Shown here: piece by piece, positions 1-6,709 of the stretch
Layout of the letters: every line of letters begins with the position of its first letter
Position numbering within the stretch: position 1 is the first letter of the stretch
Source: Oscillospiraceae bacterium
Lineage (GTDB): Bacteria; Bacillota; Clostridia; Oscillospirales; CAG-272
NCBI GenBank assembly: GCA_015063855.1
Contig: SVTI01000014.1
Coordinates: 1 to 36,847, forward strand
DNA length: 36,847 nucleotides
Direction of reading: 5' to 3'
Translations under genes and position numbers: made by a program
The notes under the pieces: model-generated
What the model was told of the DNA's origin: nothing
Database searches by the model: none
Seen by the model: only the letters and a program-made list of their open reading frames with translations

Positions 1-111
1 ACCATGGAGAATGTATTGTCAGAAAATACACAGATGTTAGAATCTGCAAAAAAGTATAATGTGAACTACATACTCATTAACGATAAGTACGAAATCAATA
101 TTGAGTTATAA
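1..111 (+). CDS. C-terminal end of a truncated protein (window edge)
   Basis: An open frame enters from the left edge and stops with TAA at 109-111, giving 36 visible residues. The tail reads ...AKKYNVNYILINDKYEINIEL. Lys/Tyr-rich tails with a YILI(N/D)DKYE motif occur at the C-termini of small P-loop nucleoside/adenylate-type kinases, so that is a possible identity, but no catalytic motif lies inside the window and the function cannot be settled. The next gene starts 135 bp downstream, after a strong hairpin terminator. Confidence 0.5.
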   Translation, partial: TMENVLSENTQMLESAKKYNVNYILINDKYEINIEL

Positions 112-185
112 CGGTAAATTCCAATTTATTGAACAGATTCAAAAGTCTCCCGTCGAGCGACCATTTCAATTAAATAATCTATTAC

Positions 186-233
186 AATGTGGTTGTAAGG
201 TTCACAAAGGACCTGCGACCACATTATTTTTTT
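186..233 (+). terminator. Strong intrinsic terminator abutting the VWA gene SD
   Basis: A long hairpin is visible. The outer stem AATGTGGT (from 186) pairs with ACCACATT (218-225), and an inner AGGTTC pairs with GGACCT. It is followed by A and T7 (226-233). The T-run touches the SD (GGAGGA, 234-239) of the next gene, leaving no room for a promoter in between, so it may end the upstream gene or attenuate the VWA gene. Confidence 0.75.
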
Positions 234-246
234 GGAGGAAATTGAA

Positions 247-912
247 ATGAAAGAAAAAATGAACAACATCACAGAATTGGTTTTTATACTTGACAGAAGC
301 GGATCTATGGCAGGGCTTGAATCTGATACCATCGGAGGCTTTAATGCCATGATCGACAAGCAGAAAAAGGAGGAGGGCGAGTGCTATGTTACCACAGTTC
401 TCTTTGATAATGAGATAGAGCTTCTTCATGACAGAGTCAAGCTCTCCGAGATCAAGCCCATGACCGATAAGGAGTATACCGTGCGAGGCTGTACCGCACT
501 TATAGATGCTATGGGCTATGCTATCGAGCATATAGGCGGTATACATAAATATGCCAGAGCAGAGGACATTCCCGAGCATACAATCTTTGTTATTACCACC
601 GACGGTCAGGAGAATGCAAGCCGTAAGTATACTGCAAATCAGGTAAGAGAGATGGTCGAGGGTAAGAAGAAGGGCGCAGGTTGGGAATTTCTCTTCATCG
701 GTGCTAATATCGATGCGGTAGAGACAGCATCGACCTACGGTATTGACAGCGATCGGGCTGTCAACTATAACGCAGATAAGGTTGGCACCAAGATTCTGTA
801 TAATTCTGTGGCGAAGGCAATTCACAGCGTACGTTGCTGTGATACTATGTGTGCCGATTGGAGCGAGGATATACAGAGTGATTTCAAAAAAAGAGGCAGA
901 AAAAATCATTAA
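247..912 (+). CDS. VWA-domain (von Willebrand factor type A) protein
   Basis: A 221-residue single-domain cytoplasmic VWA protein with no signal peptide or membrane segment. The metal-ion-dependent adhesion site is complete: DRSGS (Asp16, Ser18, Ser20; the DxSxS motif), a Thr in RGCTAL near residue 89, and an Asp in TTDGQ near residue 120. Such stand-alone proteins bind Mg2+ through this site and usually act in protein-protein assembly; the partner here is unknown. The start is the ATG at 247, with SD GGAGGA at 234-239. An upstream in-frame TTG at 232 lies inside the T-run and SD and is rejected. A terminator-like hairpin sits immediately before the SD. The tail is basic (KKRGRKNH). Confidence 0.85.
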   Translation: MKEKMNNITELVFILDRSGSMAGLESDTIGGFNAMIDKQKKEEGECYVTTVLFDNEIELLHDRVKLSEIKPMTDKEYTVRGCTALIDAMGYAIEHIGGIHKYARAEDIPEHTIFVITTDGQENASRKYTANQVREMVEGKKKGAGWEFLFIGANIDAVETASTYGIDSDRAVNYNADKVGTKILYNSVAKAIHSVRCCDTMCADWSEDIQSDFKKRGRKNH

Positions 913-937
913 AGTCCGTTTTATTGGACATAGCCTA

Positions 938-946
938 TGATAAAAT
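938..946 (+). promoter_or_regulatory. Extended -10 promoter for the small membrane protein
   Basis: TGATAAAAT fits an extended -10 (TGn followed by TAAAAT) 53 bp ahead of the ATG at 999. No convincing -35 box is seen. Confidence 0.35.
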
Positions 947-998
947 GAATATATAAAGCAGGAAAACTTACTGACATATTGATTTAAAGGAGAAGGCT

Positions 999-1268
999 AT
1001 GGACTGGAACGGCGACGGTAAGCATGATAGCAGAGATGATGCATTTTATCATAATGTTATAAATAAGGATAACGGAAATAAGGGCGGCGGCGAACCGCCC
1101 TCCTCCGGTGGAGGGTGTATGACTACTATAGCGGTAGATATATTGGCGTTGGCATATTTGGGTGCGCTTCTTCCCGGTGATATACCGGTGAACACATTCA
1201 CAATGATCATCGGCTTTGTCTGTCTGGGACGGCTTATATACAGCTTTTTCAGATGGGTATACAGTTGA
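999..1268 (+). CDS. Small two-helix membrane protein with Asp-rich EF-loop-like N-terminus
   Basis: An 89-residue protein starting at the ATG at 999 behind AAAGGAG (986-992). It opens with DWNGDGKHDSRDD, which resembles a calcium-binding loop of the EF-hand/dockerin kind (D-x-N-x-D-x...D). A Gly/Pro/Ser linker (GGGEPPSSGGG) and two hydrophobic helices (about residues 43-59 and 65-85) follow. Related short proteins with an N-terminal DxNxDGKxDxxD occur in Clostridia, but I know of no assigned function. It could be a membrane-anchored metal sensor or an accessory peptide; this is only inference. It is followed by a stem-loop at 1274-1296. Confidence 0.7.
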   Translation: MDWNGDGKHDSRDDAFYHNVINKDNGNKGGGEPPSSGGGCMTTIAVDILALAYLGALLPGDIPVNTFTMIIGFVCLGRLIYSFFRWVYS

Positions 1269-1273
1269 AAAGA

Positions 1274-1296
1274 AAGGACGGATTTTATCCGTCCTT
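1274..1296. terminator. Stem-loop after the small membrane protein gene
   Basis: AAGGACGGAT pairs perfectly with ATCCGTCCTT around a TTT loop. No T-run follows on the plus strand. On the minus strand the hairpin is followed by TCTTTT. It is probably a weak terminator or a transcript-end stabiliser. Confidence 0.5.
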
Positions 1297-1448
1297 ATGC
1301 CCAGTTCCAAGGAAGCTTGAAGCTCCAAAATAGGGTCACAACCTGCTTCAATTCCGCAGCTGCGAAAATGAGATATTTATTGTAGATCATAATTTCGAAC
1401 ATGGTCATAAAGAAGGTGAGAGCCGTAGCGGAATATGGGGCTCTTCAT

Positions 1449-1712
1449 CTATTTCGGCACATCCTTTTTTCTTGAAAGACCGAATCTGCCGCCAAACAGT
1501 GAGAAGATCTTAGCTCTGCCGCAGTATTTATTACAATATGCCTTGTTGCCCCCGATTATTGCGATCATAAGGGGAGTGAAGAAGCATATTAGCCCTATCC
1601 ATGCAAGGAGGATATTAAAGAAGCCAAGCGCCAGATATCGCAGAAGGCAGCAGGCGGTGATACAGCATCCGCAGGCAACACATAATTTCTTATAAACAAC
1701 AGCTTTTTTCAT
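1449..1712 (-). CDS. Small membrane protein with ferredoxin-type 4Fe-4S cysteine motif
   Basis: An 87-residue protein. Near the N-terminus Cys11, Cys14, Cys17 and Cys21 form C-x2-C-x2-C-x3-C, the spacing of a ferredoxin 4Fe-4S site, with extra cysteines at 16 and 22. A hydrophobic stretch (about 23-53) can form one or two membrane helices, and a CNKYCGR motif follows with a basic tail. It resembles fragments of membrane iron-sulfur proteins of the NapH/Fer4_5 type but is far shorter, so it may be a reduced relative. The start is the ATG at 1712 behind GGAGGT. A TGTTATAAT extended -10 overlaps the stop of the upstream araC-type gene (22-bp gap), so it may have its own promoter as well as read-through. 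The 180 bp between its 3' end and the convergent gene contain nothing I recognise. Confidence 0.6.
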   Translation of the reverse strand: MKKAVVYKKLCVACGCCITACCLLRYLALGFFNILLAWIGLICFFTPLMIAIIGGNKAYCNKYCGRAKIFSLFGGRFGLSRKKDVPK

Positions 1713-1734
1713 CTCAATACCTCCGTTTTGCTAT

Positions 1735-1743
1735 ATTATAACA
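1735..1743 (-). promoter_or_regulatory. Extended -10 promoter for the 4Fe-4S membrane protein
   Basis: On the minus strand TGTTATAAT (TGn followed by a perfect TATAAT) lies 22 bp before the ATG at 1712 and overlaps the TAA of the upstream regulator gene. No good -35 is seen. Confidence 0.5.
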
Positions 1744-2611
1744 CATTTTCAGTCTGGGATGTTGAACGTTTCTTGTATTCGGATGGTGAAAAGCCGGAAT
1801 ATTTCTTGAATAATCTGCTGAAATACAGAGGATTATCATATCCTACCGCACTTGCTATCTCGCTAATATTTTTGTTTGATTTTTCAAGATAACCCTTCGC
1901 CGCAGACATTCGCAAAGAAAGAATATATTGCAACGGAGGAACCTTCATAATGCTTTTAAAACTGTGAATAAACCAATTTATACTTATCAAATGCTCGTTT
2001 GCATATTCTTTTATGGATATAGGTCTGTTGAAATTTTCGTTAAAGTAATGTACCGCCCGTTCTATTTCATTTATAGTATTGCTTTTGGTATGTCTGCTTT
2101 CCTTGATATAACGATTAATTGTTATGAAAATATGATGCATGAATAAGCTTATCATATCCTCATAATTTTCTCTTTGAAGCTGAAGTTCTCTGATGATTTG
2201 ATTGTATATCCATGGATAATCGGGAGAAACTCCGGTATAGATAACATTTTCATTTTTCGGCAGCTCATATCTCTCAAGATATTCCTCTACCTTCCAGCCG
2301 GTGAAATGTACCCAATACACCTCGGTTTTATCCTTGGGATAGTAGAAATATACCTGAGGCTCACCGGGACGAAAAAGGATCATATTTCCCTTGGTTACTA
2401 CCGTTTCTTGCGCTGAACCCTTGAAATAAAAATGCCCTTTCCCGGATGCTATATATAAAAGCTGATAATCGTTTCTTCCCTCGGGGTGGGGAGTTTTTAT
2501 TCTGGGACCGCTGAAAATTCGGTAATATCCGCAGTTATTTATACGTAACGGAACCGATAAATCCTCTAAATTTGGATTTTCATCATCCACATAAGCGACG
2601 TTAATATACAA
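1736..2611 (-). CDS. AraC-family transcriptional regulator (cupin sensor domain)
   Basis: A 291-residue regulator. An N-terminal cupin-like AraC sensor domain (about residues 1-150, with PRIKTPHPEGRNDYQLLYIASGKG) precedes two C-terminal helix-turn-helix motifs: SIKEYANEHLISINWFIHSF and ISEIASAVGYDNPLYFSRLF followed by KKYSGFSPSEYKK, the family signature. I place the start at the TTG at 2611, eight bases after AAAGGAG. The frame extends to 2761, but that extension contains the gene's own promoter (TTGAAA-17-TATAAT at 2645-2673), so it is not coding. The gene is divergent from a GPH sugar transporter, and its likely operator repeats lie between the two promoters. By inference it controls uptake of a plant- or host-derived sugar; the ligand cannot be read from sequence. 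Confidence 0.85.
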   Translation of the reverse strand: MYINVAYVDDENPNLEDLSVPLRINNCGYYRIFSGPRIKTPHPEGRNDYQLLYIASGKGHFYFKGSAQETVVTKGNMILFRPGEPQVYFYYPKDKTEVYWVHFTGWKVEEYLERYELPKNENVIYTGVSPDYPWIYNQIIRELQLQRENYEDMISLFMHHIFITINRYIKESRHTKSNTINEIERAVHYFNENFNRPISIKEYANEHLISINWFIHSFKSIMKVPPLQYILSLRMSAAKGYLEKSNKNISEIASAVGYDNPLYFSRLFKKYSGFSPSEYKKRSTSQTENVL

Positions 2612-2644
2612 CTTCAAAACTCCTTTATTAGTGATTATGTTCAT

Positions 2645-2673
2645 ATTATACACTATAATCGTTGTCTTTTCAA
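2645..2673 (-). promoter_or_regulatory. Sigma-A promoter of the AraC-type regulator
   Basis: On the minus strand the -35 TTGAAA (2668-2673) and -10 TATAAT (2645-2650) are separated by 17 bp. Transcription would start near 2638, just upstream of the AAAGGAG and the TTG at 2611, which supports the shorter protein start. Confidence 0.8.
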
Positions 2674-2683
2674 TATCAAAAAG

Positions 2684-2717
2684 TGATTTTGTGCATGTGG
2701 AAGATGATTTTATACAT
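2684..2717 (+). promoter_or_regulatory. Direct-repeat operator, candidate AraC-type binding site
   Basis: Two near-identical 13-mers, TGATTTTGTGCAT (2684-2696) and TGATTTTATACAT (2705-2717), differ at two positions and start 21 bp apart, i.e. two helical turns. The second ends on the first base of the transporter -35 box. Direct half-sites 21 bp apart next to -35 are the classic activator arrangement of AraC proteins. Binding by the adjacent regulator is inference. Confidence 0.6.
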
Positions 2718-2745
2718 TGAATAGTAATCTGCTCATCGGTATAAT
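2717..2745 (+). promoter_or_regulatory. Sigma-A promoter of the sugar transporter gene
   Basis: -35 TTGAAT (2717-2722), 17-bp spacer, -10 TATAAT (2740-2745), 44 bp before the ATG at 2790. The -35 touches the distal operator repeat. Confidence 0.8.
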
Positions 2746-2789
2746 GAAATTGGAAAGACAATCAAATAAACTATTAAAGGAGAAAAAAC

Positions 2790-4187
2790 ATGGAACGCAA
2801 AACCTATTTGAAATGGTATCATAAGATCGGCTACGGTTCCGGAGATGTGGCAGGAAATGTTGTATATGCATTATTAAGTGCATTTGTGATGTTTTATCTT
2901 ACCGATACCGTGGGTTTAAGTATGGGCATTATCGGTACACTCATGGCGTTATCTAAAATTTTCGACGGTGTTACCGATCTTTTCTTCGGCAGAATGATTG
3001 ATAAGACCAAGAGCAAAATGGGTAAGGCTCGTCCTTGGATGCTGTACCCTTATATCGGATGTTCTGTTGCGTTGGTTGCCTGTTTCTCTGTTCCCACCGC
3101 CTGGGGACATACCGCACAGTATATTTTCTTCTTTATTACTTATACATTACTGAATGCGGTATTCTTTACGGCAAATAATATCGCTTATGCATCATTGACC
3201 GCCCTTATTACAAAAAATACAGACGAAAGAATACAGCTCGGTTCAATCAGATTTATATTTGCCTTTGGAACAAGTATGCTGATACAGTATATTACCATAG
3301 ATGCAGTTAACTGGTTTGGAGGCGGTACACAGGGCTGGCGTGTTGTAGCTATAATTTATGCAATTATAGGTCTTATTGTTAATACATTATCTGTTTTTTC
3401 GGTTAAGGAACTTCCCGAGGCTGATGAAGGTATGGAAGCCGAGAGAAAGGAAGAACATAAGCTTACATTTCTTAAGTCATTGAAGATTCTTTTTGAAAAT
3501 AAGTATTACATTATAATCTGTATAACCTATATTTTAACTCAGATATATACCTCTGTTATAGGCATGGGAATCTACTATATGAAGTATATTCTCGGCGATG
3601 AAAATCTTTTTGGCAACTTCGCATTAACTATCAATATTCCTATGGTTTTAGGCTTGATCCTCCTTCCCTTTGTTATTAAGAAAATAGGTGGTATGTATAA
3701 GCTTAATGTGTTTGGATATCTTATTGCCACCGCAGGACGTCTCGGTGTTATGGCTGCAGGCTATATAGGTTCAGTACCTTTAATGCTTGTTTTTACTGCG
3801 ATTGCGACATTGGGGATTGTTCCTCTGCAGGGTGATCTTAACGCTCTCATAGCATCCTGCTCCGAATATACCACATTAAAGACGGGTCATCGACTTGACG
3901 GTATGATGTATTCCTGTTCTTCGCTTGGAATCAAGATCGGCGGTGCACTCGGAACAGCTATATGTGGTTGGCTTCTTGATGCGGCAGGTTATGTGGAAAA
4001 TGCGGCAGTACAAAGCTCCGCGACAATAGGAATGTTACAGTTCCTGTATCTTTGGCTTCCTGCTATATTGTGCGCAGTAATTGTATTTTTGCTCTATTTC
4101 TTAAAAGTTGAAAATGCTAATGAAAAACTTTTAAAAGAAAAGAATATGAAAGACGACGATGTAGACATTGTTTACGGAAATATTTGA
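2790..4187 (+). CDS. GPH-family (MelB-like) sugar:cation symporter
   Basis: A 465-residue integral membrane protein with about 12 hydrophobic segments, of the glycoside-pentoside-hexuronide:cation symporter family in the major facilitator superfamily. Family marks are the N-terminal KIGYGSGDVAGN, the KIFDGVTDLFFG motif after helix 2 and the cytoplasmic KTKSKMGKARPW segment. Such proteins import mono- or oligosaccharides with Na+ or H+. The start is the ATG at 2790 behind AAAGGAG. No glycosidase gene is adjacent, so the substrate (for example a xyloside, galactoside or hexuronide) cannot be named. Expression is probably activated by the divergent AraC-type protein through the 21-bp-spaced repeats. 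A hairpin terminator follows. Confidence 0.9.
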   Translation: MERKTYLKWYHKIGYGSGDVAGNVVYALLSAFVMFYLTDTVGLSMGIIGTLMALSKIFDGVTDLFFGRMIDKTKSKMGKARPWMLYPYIGCSVALVACFSVPTAWGHTAQYIFFFITYTLLNAVFFTANNIAYASLTALITKNTDERIQLGSIRFIFAFGTSMLIQYITIDAVNWFGGGTQGWRVVAIIYAIIGLIVNTLSVFSVKELPEADEGMEAERKEEHKLTFLKSLKILFENKYYIIICITYILTQIYTSVIGMGIYYMKYILGDENLFGNFALTINIPMVLGLILLPFVIKKIGGMYKLNVFGYLIATAGRLGVMAAGYIGSVPLMLVFTAIATLGIVPLQGDLNALIASCSEYTTLKTGHRLDGMMYSCSSLGIKIGGALGTAICGWLLDAAGYVENAAVQSSATIGMLQFLYLWLPAILCAVIVFLLYFLKVENANEKLLKEKNMKDDDVDIVYGNI

Positions 4188-4191
4188 ATTT

Positions 4192-4222
4192 AACCGCCAA
4201 GTTATATTGGCGGTTTTATCTT
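4192..4222 (+). terminator. Intrinsic terminator of the transporter gene
   Basis: AACCGCCAA (4192-4200) pairs with TTGGCGGTT (4207-4215) around a 6-nt loop and is followed by a T-rich tail. Confidence 0.85.
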
Positions 4223-4280
4223 TTGAAAAGGTATTGAATTGTTTTATATTGTGTGATAGAATAAATATATACCCTTATAA

Positions 4281-4433
4281 AAGGAGAAGCGTGTTGATGC
4301 GATTCTCGATGCCACCCTTGACGAGTCCCCCATGGCTTATAAAAATATGGACGAGATAGTAGCCAACATCGAGCCTACCGCCGAAATCATTGCACATATA
4401 AAGCCTATATATAATTTTAAAGCTTGCAATTGA
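4281..4433 (+). pseudogene. 3' remnant of an rtcB (RNA 3'-phosphate ligase) gene
   Basis: The frame 4281-4433 encodes a peptide containing LDESPMAYKNMDEIV and ending IKPIYNFKACN before TGA. D-E-S-P-x-x-Y-K...I-K-P-(I/V)-Y-N-F-K-A is the conserved C-terminal end of RtcB RNA ligases. The remaining roughly 400 residues, including the metal-binding His and Cys sites, are absent. There is no start codon in this frame at the right distance from the nearby AAAGGAG (4280-4286), so it is a relic, apparently left by a deletion that joined an upstream promoter/SD region to the 3' end of rtcB. The intergenic space 4188-4490 contains nothing else but a terminator and the next promoter. Confidence 0.75.
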
Positions 4434-4458
4434 AAAAACAATTTAAATATGATATAAT
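4430..4458 (+). promoter_or_regulatory. Sigma-A promoter of the P-loop kinase gene
   Basis: -35 TTGAAA (4430-4435) overlaps the stop of the rtcB remnant. A 17-bp spacer leads to -10 TATAAT (4453-4458). The DNA at 4460-4482 is a 10-bp inverted repeat whose right arm carries the SD (GGAG, 4478-4481), but the predicted RNA start (about 4465) lies inside the left arm, so only part of the hairpin could form. Confidence 0.8.
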
Positions 4459-4490
4459 AGCTTCAAGAAAAATTCTTGGAGCTTTTATAT

Positions 4491-4982
4491 ATGAAGAAGG
4501 TAATCGTTATCGGATGTCCCGGGGCGGGTAAGAGTACGTTTTCACGTTTGCTGAGTGAGAAAACAGGCTTGCCCTTATATCACCTTGATCTTATATGGCA
4601 TAAGCCTGACAGGACAACTGTAAGTCGCGAGGAATTTGATCGAAAACTCGCTTTGATTATTGAAAAGGAAGAATGGATAATCGACGGAAACTACGGCAGA
4701 ACCTTAGGGATAAGGATAAAAGCCTGTGATACCGTATTTCTCTTTGATCTTCCAACCGAATCTTGTCTTGAAGGCGCTATGGCCCGTATAGGCAAAAAAC
4801 GTGAGGATATGCCCTGGACAGAGGAAACTCTTGACCCGGAGTTTAAAGAATGGATAGTAAATTTTGCACGCGACGAGATGCCCCGTGTTTATTCCTTGAT
4901 TGAAACATACAAGGACAAGAATATAGTAATTTTTAAATCGCACAAGGAGGTTGACGAATATGCTGAAGGATGGCAAGGGTGA
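4491..4982 (+). CDS. P-loop NTPase / adenylate-kinase-like (FlaR-type) protein
   Basis: A 163-residue cytoplasmic protein of the small P-loop kinase group annotated as topology modulation (FlaR) or AAA-type adenylate-kinase-like proteins. The Walker A motif GCPGAGKST is at residues 8-16. The YHLDLIWHKP and EEWIIDGNYGRT segments are typical of this family, where they border the phosphate-acceptor site. The substrate is unknown. The start is the ATG at 4491 with GGAG nine bases upstream; a TTG at 4476 in the same frame is rejected because it overlaps the SD. The 3' end overlaps the start of the downstream acetyltransferase by 23 bp, implying translational coupling. Confidence 0.85.
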   Translation: MKKVIVIGCPGAGKSTFSRLLSEKTGLPLYHLDLIWHKPDRTTVSREEFDRKLALIIEKEEWIIDGNYGRTLGIRIKACDTVFLFDLPTESCLEGAMARIGKKREDMPWTEETLDPEFKEWIVNFARDEMPRVYSLIETYKDKNIVIFKSHKEVDEYAEGWQG

Positions 4983-5588
4983 AATGTTTTTTCCCGGAGA
5001 GGACTGGAGAGTTGAGAGAAAGAAAAAAACTCATGCCTTAAATCAAAAATACAATCAGCTTACCGAATATCAGCCCGAGCAAAGAAAGAGATCCTTCGTG
5101 AGATATTGGGTGAGCTTAACGAAAATGTGGTGTGTCAAGGTCCTGTAACCTTCCACTACGGAGTGCATACCAAGATCGGTAAAAACACCTTTATAAACTT
5201 CAATTTCACCTGTCAGGATGACTGTGAGGTTACTATAGGCGAGAACTGTGATTTCGGTCCTAACGTAACCATCGTTACACCGATCCATCCTCTGTTGCCC
5301 GATGAAAGAAGGGCGCTTATGTGTCCCGACGGAGTGGGCAGACGTCTCTGTTATGCCAAGCCTGTTAATATCGGTAATAACTGCTGGATATGTGCAGGAG
5401 CGACCATACTTCCCGGAGTTACCATTGGTGACGGCTGTGTTATAGGTGCGGGAAGTGTTGTTACAAAGGATATTCCCGCAGGCAGCTTTGCCGCAGGTAA
5501 CCCATGCAGAGTTATCCGACCTATAACCGAGGCGGACTCAATGGCGAATAAACCCGAAATATTGGGTGATTGTTCGGTTATAAAGTGA
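4960..5588 (+). pseudogene. Maltose/galactoside O-acetyltransferase-like gene with a frameshift
   Basis: The gene would encode a left-handed beta-helix acetyltransferase of the LacA/Maa kind, which moves acetyl from acetyl-CoA to a sugar hydroxyl. The N-terminal part (ATG 4960, SD AAGGAGG at 4944-4950) reads in one frame through PEQRK near 5085. The rest ([15 protein letters not shown]... to TAA at 5588) lies in the -1 frame from GAG at 5088. One missing A in the purine run AAAGAAAGAG (5081-5090) explains the break. The C-terminal part is intact, with hexapeptide repeats ([30 protein letters not shown]), the catalytic His in PIHPL and the C-terminal GNPCRVIR. Alternatives are a sequencing indel, a -1 slip on A-AAG, or a shortened product from an internal TTG at 5106. 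Confidence 0.75.
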
Positions 5589-5598
5589 CATAATTGTA

Positions 5599-5627
5599 TT
5601 GAAAAACGAAAAAGTTTGTGATATAAT
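5599..5627 (+). promoter_or_regulatory. Sigma-A promoter of the aldo/keto reductase gene
   Basis: -35 TTGAAA (5599-5604), 17-bp spacer, -10 TATAAT (5622-5627). The ATG is at 5662. A longer protein start at 5599 is excluded because it would be the -35 box itself. Confidence 0.85.
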
Positions 5628-5661
5628 GAATTTATCAAATAATTTCAAAGAGGTAATAACA

Positions 5662-6528
5662 ATGAATAAGCTTACAGATTGTTTTGAATTATCAAATGGC
5701 GTTAAGGTTCCTTGCCTTGGCTTCGGTACTTATCTTATGCCCGCAGAGGATACAAAGGCATCCGTTCTTGCGGCACTTAAGGCAGGCTATCGTCATATAG
5801 ATACTGCATTTGCATACGGTAACGAGGCTCCCGTAGGCGAAGCTATCAAGGAAAGCGGTATTGCACGCGAGGATATCTTTGTTACAACCAAGCATTGGAT
5901 CATCGACCGCGGCTATGAAAAGACAGTTGCCGCTATCGACACCTCCCTTAAGAATCTCGGACTTGATTATATTGATCTTTATCTTATCCACTGGCCCTGC
6001 GTAGAGAAGGTTACTCCCGATTGGGCTAAGATCAACGCAGAGACATGGCGCGGCTTTGAGGATGCTTACAAGGCAGGCAAGATCAAGGCTATCGGTGTAA
6101 GTAACTTCCAGAAGAAGCATATCGATGCTTTGAACGAATATGCAGAGATCAAGCCCATGGTAAATCAGGTTGAGTTCCACCCCGGATACCTCCAGATGGA
6201 TACCGTTGAATATTCCAAGGAGCAGGGAATGCTCGTTCAGTCCTTCTGCCCTCTTGCTAACGGTGCAGTATTTAAGGATGATACCATGAAGGCTCTTGCA
6301 GAGAAGTATTCTGTAAGTGTAGCACAGCTCACCCTTCGCTTTGTTCTCCAGTGCGGTCTTAACCCCCTTACCAAGTCTGTTAACCCCGCAAGAATCGAGG
6401 AGAATGCTAAGATCTTTGACTTTGAGATCTCAGCTGAGGATATGGAGACCATCAAGGCTCTTCCCGAAATGGGCTTCACAGGCTGGATTCCCGAGGAAGC
6501 TCCCGCTGATGCTCTCGTAAACGGCTGA
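5662..6528 (+). CDS. Aldo/keto reductase
   Basis: A 288-residue NAD(P)H-dependent oxidoreductase of the aldo/keto reductase superfamily (2,5-diketo-gluconate reductase-like branch), a cytoplasmic TIM barrel that reduces aldehydes and ketones to alcohols. The catalytic tetrad is visible: Asp47 and Tyr52 in DTAFAYGNE, Lys77 in TTKHW, and His110 in LIHWP. NADPH-site residues are in KSVNPARIEEN near the C-terminus. Length is normal. The start ATG 5662 follows AAAGAGG. It has its own promoter and terminator, so it is monocistronic. The physiological substrate cannot be deduced. Confidence 0.9.
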   Translation: MNKLTDCFELSNGVKVPCLGFGTYLMPAEDTKASVLAALKAGYRHIDTAFAYGNEAPVGEAIKESGIAREDIFVTTKHWIIDRGYEKTVAAIDTSLKNLGLDYIDLYLIHWPCVEKVTPDWAKINAETWRGFEDAYKAGKIKAIGVSNFQKKHIDALNEYAEIKPMVNQVEFHPGYLQMDTVEYSKEQGMLVQSFCPLANGAVFKDDTMKALAEKYSVSVAQLTLRFVLQCGLNPLTKSVNPARIEENAKIFDFEISAEDMETIKALPEMGFTGWIPEEAPADALVNG

Positions 6529-6540
6529 TTATTTATAGCG

Positions 6541-6574
6541 AAAATCAACGGTGTTACCGCCGTTGATTTTTCTT
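6541..6574 (+). terminator. Intrinsic terminator of the aldo/keto reductase gene
   Basis: AAAATCAACGG (6541-6551) pairs with CCGTTGATTTT (6560-6570), followed by TCTTT. A dispersed repeat begins directly after it. Confidence 0.85.
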
Positions 6575-6575
6575 T

Positions 6576-6660
6576 AATATATAGGAAATTACTTCATTTC
6601 GTGTGAGTTGTTCGCACTTCAGAAATGGGCGAAATTCGGTGCGCCCGGCGGCGCTTTTTT
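6576..6660 (+). repeat. Dispersed terminator-capped repeat, copy A
   Basis: It begins AATATATAGGAAATTACTTC. Inside it are a GTGTGA/TCGCAC hairpin and a GGGCG/CGCCC inverted repeat, and it ends with GCGCC-cggc-GGCGC followed by T6 (6655-6660). Its first 81 bp (6576-6656) are identical to 31184-31264. It lies between a terminator and the promoter of the M23 gene. Confidence 0.85.
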
Positions 6661-6666
6661 AATATG

Positions 6667-6675
6667 TGTTATAAT
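6667..6675 (+). promoter_or_regulatory. Extended -10 promoter of the M23 lipoprotein gene
   Basis: TGTTATAAT (TGn plus TATAAT at 6670-6675) begins seven bases after the T6 of repeat copy A. The would-be -35 falls in the GC hairpin of the repeat and is poor. The ATG is at 6710. Confidence 0.55.
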
Positions 6676-6709
6676 ATTTTGACATTGGTAAATAAAGGAG
6701 GACGAAAAT

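Noticed and set aside
126..185. tRNA-Gln-like anticodon arm on the minus strand (AGACTTTTGAATCT)
   Set aside because: No T-arm with TTCGA, no acceptor stem and no CCA-side pairing can be found around it, so it is a chance or decayed sequence, not a tRNA gene.
202..909. Long minus-strand frame opposite the VWA gene
   Set aside because: It has no SD and no protein-family features. It mirrors the codon periodicity of the real gene with its complete MIDAS motif.
2612..2761. N-terminal extension of the AraC-type regulator up to an ATG at 2761
   Set aside because: The extension contains the regulator's own -35/-10 and the operator repeats, and the homologous domain begins after the TTG at 2611.
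4168..4359. 63-residue plus-strand frame over the GPH terminator
   Set aside because: It crosses the terminator hairpin and overlaps the rtcB relic, which is recognisable in another frame.
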